From Gammaproteobacteria bacterium (GTDB lineage: Bacteria; Pseudomonadota; Gammaproteobacteria; Enterobacterales; Kangiellaceae): DNA of 11,043 nucleotides. Location: NCBI GenBank assembly GCA_013372875.1, contig JABXIW010000031.1, positions 1-11,043 of the forward strand. The letters run 5' to 3'. This document shows positions 6,334-11,043 of this stretch, in pieces (position 1 is the first letter of the stretch; each line of letters begins with the position of its first letter). Under the pieces are notes generated by a model. That model did not search any database and was not told where the DNA came from. It saw only the letters and a list, made by a program, of their open reading frames with translations. Made by a program: the position numbers and the translations under genes.

Positions 6334-7715
6334 ATTTTTATCAACTCTTGATGCAATAAATTCAAAATTTCTTCAGCCTTCTGGTCATTCACCAAGAATG
6401 ACAAATGGTGATCGCTAGAAGTATGACTTAATAATAGCCACTGCTCAGGCAAATACTCTTCTTCGATCTGCAATAGATGCCATAGCGCCTGGCTGGCTTG
6501 GCAGCCGACTAGCGTAATAATAGCGCTATGCGACAATAAAACGCTCATGCAAACTTCAGCCAGTTTCTCTGAGAGCTGAGTCAAGATGCTTTCCGAATAA
6601 ACGCTATTACTATTATCGATTTCTAGTACCAAAGACTCTTTGGTAGAAGCCAAGAGCTCACTGGTTAAGCCAAAACCGTTAATAATTGAAAACACTTTTT
6701 GCAAGGTATCTGGCTGCTGTCCTCGGCGTCCTAATAATAAAGTAATTACCGGGACATTTTGTTTAATGGCAATGGCCTTGATCCATTTCGACTCTTGATG
6801 ATTATCGTCCACCAAAGTGCCAACTCTTTCTGGTTTTTTGGTCGAACGCACTTCTACTGGGATCCGTTGCGGAGCAACTGCGCTCAAACATCTTGGGTGT
6901 AATACTTTCGCTCCGGCCTGAGCCAAATCAAAGGCTTGGTTATAACTTAAATGCTCCAGTTTAACCGCACTGGATACTTTATTTGGATCACAAGAATAGA
7001 TTCCATCTACATCGGTCCAAATTTGTAATGACTCAGCATCTAACAAAGCGGCAAAATAAGCGGCGGAAGTATCCGAGCCTTCACGACCTAATAACACCGT
7101 TTGCCCAATAGGATTAGAGGCGATAAAGCCTTGGCTTAATATCACATCAGCATTCGTCGCCCAATCATTGGCAATTTCTTCATTTGGTCGAGGACGACAA
7201 ACTGCATTCAAAAAGTATTCGTTTACATTTTTTGGCTCATCATCTACCGCGGTTAGCACGTTACGCGCGTCTACCCATTGGGTTTGAGCTTTTAAGTTTT
7301 TGGCCAAATAAGCCTGACCTAAGCAAGATGATAAAAGCTCGCCATGCGCCACTAATTCAGCTCTATCGCATGGCGATAAAGCATCCTTTTCAGCAATATT
7401 AGCAACCGCTTTTTCTAAACTGCCAAGCCAAGGCGTTAAGACATCTTGTTCAAGATTCAGCTCATTCGCCATTGCTAAATGATAATTTTTAATGCTTTGC
7501 AATGAGCTTTGATAATCACTATTAATAGCGGCTTGGGCTAGGCGCTCCAATTGATTGGTAATGTCCTTAAAAGCCGAATGAATAACGGCAACCTTTTTGC
7601 CTTGTTCTAAATGCGACTGCACAATGGCGGCAATATTTTTCCAATCGGACAAGCTGGAAACGCTTGAGCCGCCAAATTTTAAAACACGCCATTGTGGCTT
7701 TTGTGCTTGAGTCAT
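6330..7715 (-). CDS. Aspartate kinase (monofunctional)
   Basis: A 461-residue cytoplasmic enzyme that phosphorylates L-aspartate with ATP, the first step toward lysine, threonine, methionine and diaminopimelate. The kinase domain covers about 8-275: KFGGSS (13-18) binds ATP and aspartate, LGREGSDTSAA (from L209) is the second signature, and IWTDVDGIYSCDPN and AGAKVLHP follow. The C-terminal part, from about 300, has the look of paired ACT domains (SHSAIITLVG, HHLSFLVND), the usual site of feedback inhibition; the effector cannot be read from sequence. No homoserine dehydrogenase or DAP decarboxylase is fused. The frame is open to an ATG at 7769, but 7715 is preferred: it overlaps the zinc-finger stop as ATGA and has a good AGGAAG ribosome site. 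The gene would be called lysC or ask, but I cannot say which paralogue. Confidence 0.94.
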   Translation of the reverse strand: MTQAQKPQWRVLKFGGSSVSSLSDWKNIAAIVQSHLEQGKKVAVIHSAFKDITNQLERLAQAAINSDYQSSLQSIKNYHLAMANELNLEQDVLTPWLGSLEKAVANIAEKDALSPCDRAELVAHGELLSSCLGQAYLAKNLKAQTQWVDARNVLTAVDDEPKNVNEYFLNAVCRPRPNEEIANDWATNADVILSQGFIASNPIGQTVLLGREGSDTSAAYFAALLDAESLQIWTDVDGIYSCDPNKVSSAVKLEHLSYNQAFDLAQAGAKVLHPRCLSAVAPQRIPVEVRSTKKPERVGTLVDDNHQESKWIKAIAIKQNVPVITLLLGRRGQQPDTLQKVFSIINGFGLTSELLASTKESLVLEIDNSNSVYSESILTQLSEKLAEVCMSVLLSHSAIITLVGCQASQALWHLLQIEEEYLPEQWLLLSHTSSDHHLSFLVNDQKAEEILNLLHQELIKI

Positions 7716-7894
7716 GATGCTTCCTGAGATTCTGCCGCTAGTTGATACTGATTGCCGCAGTATGGGCAAGAGCCCTTTCCGTCTTTATTTAAGGGGATAT
7801 AAACACGCGGATGCTGATTCCATAAAGTGTCATCAGGCAAAGGACAACTTAAAGGTAAATCCTGTTTGCTTATTTTTCTGATTTTATCCGCCAT
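7712..7894 (-). CDS. CHCC zinc-finger domain protein (zf-CHCC family)
   Basis: A 60-residue soluble protein with one small zinc-binding domain. Probable ligands are C17 (LSCPLP), H28 (HPRVYIPL), C43 and C46 (CPYCGNQY), the pattern of the zf-CHCC family, related to the zinc domain of mitochondrial complex I subunit NDUFS6. In many gammaproteobacteria a short protein of this kind lies near glnE and ilvE. Its molecular role is not established. The chosen start is ATG at 7894 (MADKIRK), the last of three ATGs repeated every 13 bp; the other two lie in other frames and stop after seven codons. It begins 49 bp after the glnE stop and ends in a 4-base overlap with the aspartate kinase start. Confidence 0.88.
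   Translation of the reverse strand: MADKIRKISKQDLPLSCPLPDDTLWNQHPRVYIPLNKDGKGSCPYCGNQYQLAAESQEAS
7720..7725 (-). promoter_or_regulatory. Ribosome binding site that sets the aspartate kinase start
   Basis: AGGAAG on the minus strand lies 4 bases before the ATG at 7715, inside the last codons of the zinc-finger gene. No comparable site precedes the longer frame's ATG at 7769. This and the ATGA overlap decide the start. Confidence 0.75.
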
Positions 7895-7920
7895 AATTAT
7901 CCGCCATTGTTATCGACCAT
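7884..7920 (-). repeat. Three tandem 13-bp units, each carrying an ATG, before and at the zinc-finger start
   Basis: On the minus strand, ATGGTCGATAA (7910-7920), ATGGCGGATAA (7897-7907) and ATGGCGGATAA (7884-7894) repeat with a period of exactly 13 bp; the last two are identical and the first differs at two bases. Because 13 is not a multiple of 3, each ATG is in a different frame. The first two open seven-codon frames (MVDNNGG and MADNYGG) that end at TAA within the next-but-one unit, while the third is the start of the 60-residue gene. Each unit also places a purine-rich GGCGGA or GTCGA before the next ATG. Confidence 0.85.
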
Positions 7921-7943
7921 AATAACGCCTGTATTTACTAGAC

Positions 7944-10805
7944 TTATTGTAACTGCTGGTCATTAAAAGTCGAATCCCAAATTGCTTGAACCAGCGTCCG
8001 TTCTTGTTGATAAGCCGCTGACTCTAATGTACCTGCCACCATATCCAAACGCTGGTGATTGATTAAGCCATGGTACTCTTCATAAATTCGCTTTAAATCA
8101 GCCACATATTCAGAGTTCATGTCGACGTTTTGCTGCATCCAGTCGAGCCAATAATGGTTGCTATAAATATCAGGTAACTGAATATCTTGCTGGGCTAACG
8201 CTAATATCCAATATTGCACCAAAAACTCGATATCCACCAAACCACCTAAGCCCTGCTTGATATCCCATTGTTGCTCATTAGTTCTATCCAAGTTACCGCG
8301 CATCTTCTGACGCATGGCGATTATATCAGCCTTTAGATCTTTATCTGTTTTAAGCAATTGCAAGCGTAATTTCCGATAAGTAGCGGCCATAGATTTATCA
8401 CCCGCCACTGCTCTAGCTCGAGTTAGCGCTTGCTTTTCCCAGGTCCAGGCTTCGTGAGTTTGATAGTCTTTAAAAGCATTTAATTCACTTACCAGTAAGC
8501 CCGATCGCCCCGATGGTCTCAGCCGCATATCCACTTCATACATAATGCCTTGCTGAGTTCTGGCATTAAGATAATGCACCAATCGCTGAGTTAGTCGGGT
8601 ATAAAACTGGCTAGTATCAACGGGCTTTTTACCGTCTGTCTGAGCTTGGGGATCGCCTTGATATAAAAAAACCAGATCCAAATCGGAGCCAAAACCCAGT
8701 TCATGGCTGCCTAATTTGCCATATCCTAAGACCAAGAAGTTAGAGACTTGATCGATAGTAGCACCTACCGGCACCCCATGTTTTAAAGCTATATCGCGCC
8801 AAGCCACTCGCAATAATGCTTGCAAACAAAGCTCTGCGACGTCGGTCAATTGGCGAGTCACTTCTAAAATATGAAAGCGGTGATTAAGAAAGCCCGTCGC
8901 AATTTTAAATTGGCTAGCCACTTTAAAGCGGCCTATTGCTAACAACTGCTCCTCAACATTTTCTGGCTCAATTCTAAGCAGTGCTTGCTGCAGTTGGCTA
9001 CTCAGATCTGATTTGCTAAAAATTTTTCCAAAATTGGTAGGGAATAATAATTCATCCAGCAATGATGGGTACTCTTTAAGCTGATCCACTAACCATTTCG
9101 AGCGGCTTGCCAGTTGCACTAAGTGTTCTAACAAGGGCAAGTTTTCGGCAAGCATCTCAAAATAGGCAGTTCTAGCACCAATCGATTGCAAGATAGATAG
9201 ACAGCGCTCTAACGCTTCTAAGCTATTAGGTTGCTTCGCAGACTCTAGTACCAAGTGCGGGATTAATTGGCTTAAACGCTTTCTCCCCCTCTGGCCAATT
9301 TTTTCGCTAATGTATTTTTGATAAAAATCTCTGGCAACATTCAATAAATCATAAGAGTAAGGCTGATAACTTATTTCAGGCTCTAGTGGCTTATTTTGCT
9401 GGATCCAAGCCGCTACTCGCTGATATTCATCATTGTCAGATATTTCCTCATCAGCTTCCTGAAATAGGTTTCTAAAAAAGCCTTCAACCCAGCTTCGATG
9501 CTCTGTTAATGTTTGCTCCAGTTCAGACCATGAATTATAGCCCATAGCCATTGCAGTTATTGCTTGAGTGTCAGTATCTTGCGGCAACTGCTGAGTTTGC
9601 TCATTTTTATACAGTTGCAATTGATTTTCCAAGCGTCTTAAAAACTCATAAGCCTTTTCAAGTTCAGCGGCTTGACTCGGTTCTAACAAGTTTTTTTCAA
9701 TCAAAGCGTCAAGCGATAGCCACCAGTTTCTTTGTTGTAATTCAGGAAAACGACCGCCACTAATCAGCTGCAAACTTTGCACGATAAATTCCAGCTCACG
9801 AATACCACCAGGCCCTAATTTGATATCGCTTTCTAAATTTCTGGAACGCATATCAATGGATATTTTCTGTTTTAGCTGCCTAATGGCTTCTAGCACGCTA
9901 AAATCGATATAACGCCTAAAACTAAAGGGTTTGATAATATTTTCCAATTGGCTTTTCGCAGATTTATCCAGCGACAAATAATTAGCCTTGATCATGGCAA
10001 AGCGTTCCCATTCACGGCCTTGTTCCAAATAATAATCGGCCATAGCATCAAAACTCTGCACCAAAGCACCACTTTCACCATAAGGTCTTAGCCGCATATC
10101 CACCCGATAGACAAAACCATCGGCTGTGGTTTCGTGCAGCAAAGCCACCAACTTTTGTGCCAAACGGGTAAAGTATTTTTGATTTTCAATAACCCTTGTT
10201 TTGCTGCTTTGCGTAGGCATGGAATCAGTTTCACCATCTTGTGGATAGCTAAAGATCAGATCAATATCGGATGAAAAATTAAGCTCCATACCACCGAGCT
10301 TGCCCATACCCATAATCACCAATTCTTGTGGCTGATTATCATTACCCATCGGTATGCCGTATTGCACTTCAAAATGCTGCTTTGCCCAGCGGTAAGCACT
10401 CATGATGAGTTGATTAGCAAGCAATGATTGCAGGTAGGTCACTTGCCGAATATCTATTTTCTGCGCGATTTCATGAGCAACGATGACCAGACCATAAAAG
10501 TGCCTTTTCAGCCTTAGCCATTGTTTAAATTCAAACTCGGTTGTCCGTTCATTTTGAACACTTATCGATCTAACTTTTTGCTCTAGTCGCTCAAAACTCA
10601 AATCGAACAATTCGTGAATTTGAGCAACCCAGTCGGGTTTTCTAACTAGCCATTGGTAAGCATAGTCACTGCTTAACACTAATTTTTCGAGCCATTTAAA
10701 GACCTGCGGATCATCTATAGCACTCTTTTCATCGAGCTTTGCTAATAATTGTAGAAAGCGCTCGTTGGCTGCTTGCTTTATGCTTTCGGCTGAATTATCT
10801 GACAA
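7944..10805 (-). CDS. glnE: Bifunctional glutamine synthetase adenylyltransferase / adenylyl-removing enzyme
   Basis: A 953-residue cytoplasmic enzyme, close to the 946 of E. coli GlnE. It adds AMP to glutamine synthetase when nitrogen is plentiful and removes it when nitrogen is short, under control of PII (GlnB) and glutamine. Two nucleotidyltransferase domains are visible. The N-terminal adenylyl-removing domain has GMGKLGG (166-172) and SSDID with metal ligands D180 and D182. The C-terminal adenylylating domain has GYGKLGS and GSDLD with D708 and D710. Both also carry the family's MRLRPYGESGALV and MRLRPSGRSGLLV stretches. The start is uncertain: the reading gives TTG at 10803-10805 with no clear ribosome site, and an in-frame TAG lies upstream with no ATG or GTG between. 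It appears to be the first gene of a unit with the zinc-finger, aspartate kinase and membrane protein genes. Confidence 0.97.
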   Translation of the reverse strand: MSDNSAESIKQAANERFLQLLAKLDEKSAIDDPQVFKWLEKLVLSSDYAYQWLVRKPDWVAQIHELFDLSFERLEQKVRSISVQNERTTEFEFKQWLRLKRHFYGLVIVAHEIAQKIDIRQVTYLQSLLANQLIMSAYRWAKQHFEVQYGIPMGNDNQPQELVIMGMGKLGGMELNFSSDIDLIFSYPQDGETDSMPTQSSKTRVIENQKYFTRLAQKLVALLHETTADGFVYRVDMRLRPYGESGALVQSFDAMADYYLEQGREWERFAMIKANYLSLDKSAKSQLENIIKPFSFRRYIDFSVLEAIRQLKQKISIDMRSRNLESDIKLGPGGIRELEFIVQSLQLISGGRFPELQQRNWWLSLDALIEKNLLEPSQAAELEKAYEFLRRLENQLQLYKNEQTQQLPQDTDTQAITAMAMGYNSWSELEQTLTEHRSWVEGFFRNLFQEADEEISDNDEYQRVAAWIQQNKPLEPEISYQPYSYDLLNVARDFYQKYISEKIGQRGRKRLSQLIPHLVLESAKQPNSLEALERCLSILQSIGARTAYFEMLAENLPLLEHLVQLASRSKWLVDQLKEYPSLLDELLFPTNFGKIFSKSDLSSQLQQALLRIEPENVEEQLLAIGRFKVASQFKIATGFLNHRFHILEVTRQLTDVAELCLQALLRVAWRDIALKHGVPVGATIDQVSNFLVLGYGKLGSHELGFGSDLDLVFLYQGDPQAQTDGKKPVDTSQFYTRLTQRLVHYLNARTQQGIMYEVDMRLRPSGRSGLLVSELNAFKDYQTHEAWTWEKQALTRARAVAGDKSMAATYRKLRLQLLKTDKDLKADIIAMRQKMRGNLDRTNEQQWDIKQGLGGLVDIEFLVQYWILALAQQDIQLPDIYSNHYWLDWMQQNVDMNSEYVADLKRIYEEYHGLINHQRLDMVAGTLESAAYQQERTLVQAIWDSTFNDQQLQ

Positions 10806-10847
10806 TTGATATGAATTATGGCTGATTGATAGCTAGAATTATGACAT
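10805..10847. repeat. Imperfect direct repeat at the glnE start and leader
   Basis: ATTGATATGAATTATGGC (10805-10822) recurs, with small insertions, as ATTGATAGCTAGAATTATG and following bases (10825-10847). GAATTATG is exact at 10813-10820 and 10836-10843. The repeat covers the proposed -10 box of glnE and its TTG start, so it holds two CATAAT elements on the minus strand. It may be a local duplication. Confidence 0.5.
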
Positions 10848-10866
10848 AGCCAAGGACATAGACCAA
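10838..10866 (-). promoter_or_regulatory. Candidate promoter of the glnE unit
   Basis: On the minus strand, TTGGTC (10861-10866), 17 bp and CATAAT (10838-10843) form a moderate sigma70 promoter. Transcription would begin near 10831, about 25 bases before the TTG start. No sigma54 (GG-N10-GC) element was seen. Confidence 0.45.
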
Positions 10867-10889
10867 CTCTATCTCATTTCGCTAAACCT

Positions 10890-10918
10890 TTGATTCACTT
10901 CATATAATTACAGATATT
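10890..10918 (+). promoter_or_regulatory. Candidate promoter of the right-edge gene
   Basis: TTGATT (10890-10895), 17 bp and GATATT (10913-10918) give a sigma70-like pair. A better -10, TATAAT at 10903-10908, lies between them but has a poor -35 (CGCTAA, 10880-10885). Either would start transcription at about 10915-10925, at or within the palindrome at 10918-10936. Confidence 0.4.
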
Positions 10919-10936
10919 TACAAATAATATTTGTAA
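10918..10936. promoter_or_regulatory. Perfect 19-bp palindrome, possible operator
   Basis: TTACAAATA, a central A, then TATTTGTAA: nine-base arms with exact complementarity. It lies at the expected transcription start of the right-edge gene and 55 bp before its ATG, where a dimeric repressor would act. It does not match the Fur, FNR, LexA, PurR or NrdR consensus as I know them, so the regulator is unknown. It is AT-rich and could be partly chance, and it has no T-run to act as a terminator. Confidence 0.55.
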
Positions 10937-10977
10937 CTCAAGAGGATTCATTGCTAGGATGATTTTATTCTCAAAAG

Positions 10978-10983
10978 AAGGAG
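10978..10983 (+). promoter_or_regulatory. Strong ribosome binding site of the right-edge gene
   Basis: AAGGAG lies 8 bases before the ATG at 10992, the best Shine-Dalgarno match in the window. It favours this start over the in-frame ATG at 10959, which would add 11 residues (MILFSKEGVTI). Confidence 0.75.
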
Positions 10984-10991
10984 TCACTATT

Positions 10992-11043
10992 ATGGGATTT
11001 TTAATTTTCTTGGGCATTTTAGTTGCTATTGCCCTCTTCTTTA
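10992..11043 (+). CDS. N-terminus of a membrane-anchored protein, cut by the window edge
   Basis: Only 17 codons are visible: MGFLIFLGILVAIALFF. They form an uncharged hydrophobic helix directly after the start, so this is either a signal anchor or the first membrane segment. Several families start this way, including SPFH/flotillin-like proteins and small membrane proteins, and I cannot choose. The AAGGAG site and the upstream promoter and palindrome make it a real start. It is divergent from glnE, with 186 bp between. Confidence 0.7.
   Translation, partial: MGFLIFLGILVAIALFF

Noticed and set aside
7058..7088. GREGSD instead of the commoner GRGGSD in aspartate kinase as a sign of lost activity
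   Set aside because: The Glu variant occurs in other aspartate kinases, from memory, and the neighbouring S, D and T residues are intact.
7716..7769. A longer aspartate kinase starting at the ATG at 7769 (18 extra residues)
   Set aside because: The extra residues lie inside the zinc-finger gene and do not resemble kinase N-termini. The ATG at 7715 has AGGAAG 4 bases upstream and the usual ATGA overlap.
9551..9763. A 70-codon plus-strand frame within glnE
   Set aside because: It is antisense to a conserved GlnE region and has no supporting signals.
10918..10936. The palindrome as a Fur or FNR box
   Set aside because: It lacks the GATAAT units of Fur and the TTGAT-N4-ATCAA pattern of FNR.

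Overview
The window looks like ordinary chromosome from a moderately AT-rich gammaproteobacterium. Three things point there: a full-length NfuA (degenerate A-type domain plus Nfu domain, as in E. coli), a two-domain GlnE of about 950 residues, and a tRNA-Arg(ACG) close to the enterobacterial one. Two large secreted metallopeptidases side by side would suit a peptide-using marine gammaproteobacterium such as the Kangiella group; that placement is a guess. I see no mobile element, CRISPR array or prophage gene.

Layout, left to right. (1) 1-44: the 5' part of a tRNA-Arg on the minus strand, with a sigma70-type promoter at 57-84. (2) 137-5076, minus strand: an M14 zinc carboxypeptidase-like protein, then a metzincin-type zinc metalloprotease. 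They share one base at their junction (TAATG), and both carry signal peptides. (3) 5179-6094, plus strand: nfuA, then a small DUF4156 lipoprotein that starts with GTG 4 bp after it. nfuA and the M14 gene are divergent, and their candidate promoters interleave at 5102-5149. (4) 6100-10805, minus strand, read from right to left: glnE, a 60-residue CHCC zinc-finger protein, an aspartate kinase, and a two-helix membrane protein. The last three are joined by 4-base stop/start overlaps. (5) 10806-10991: a divergent regulatory region with a perfect 19-bp palindrome. (6) 10992-11043: the first 17 codons of a membrane-anchored plus-strand gene cut by the window edge.

Functionally, the left block is extracytoplasmic protein and peptide degradation. 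The centre is Fe-S cluster delivery plus an envelope lipoprotein. The right block joins control of glutamine synthetase adenylylation (GlnE) to the first step of the aspartate amino-acid family. No clear new multi-gene system is visible. The items most worth a second look are a triplicated 13-bp start-codon unit before the zinc-finger gene, the 19-bp palindrome at the right edge, the coupled peptidase pair, and the uncharacterised membrane protein fused translationally to aspartate kinase. No stretch without a gene exceeds 190 bp.
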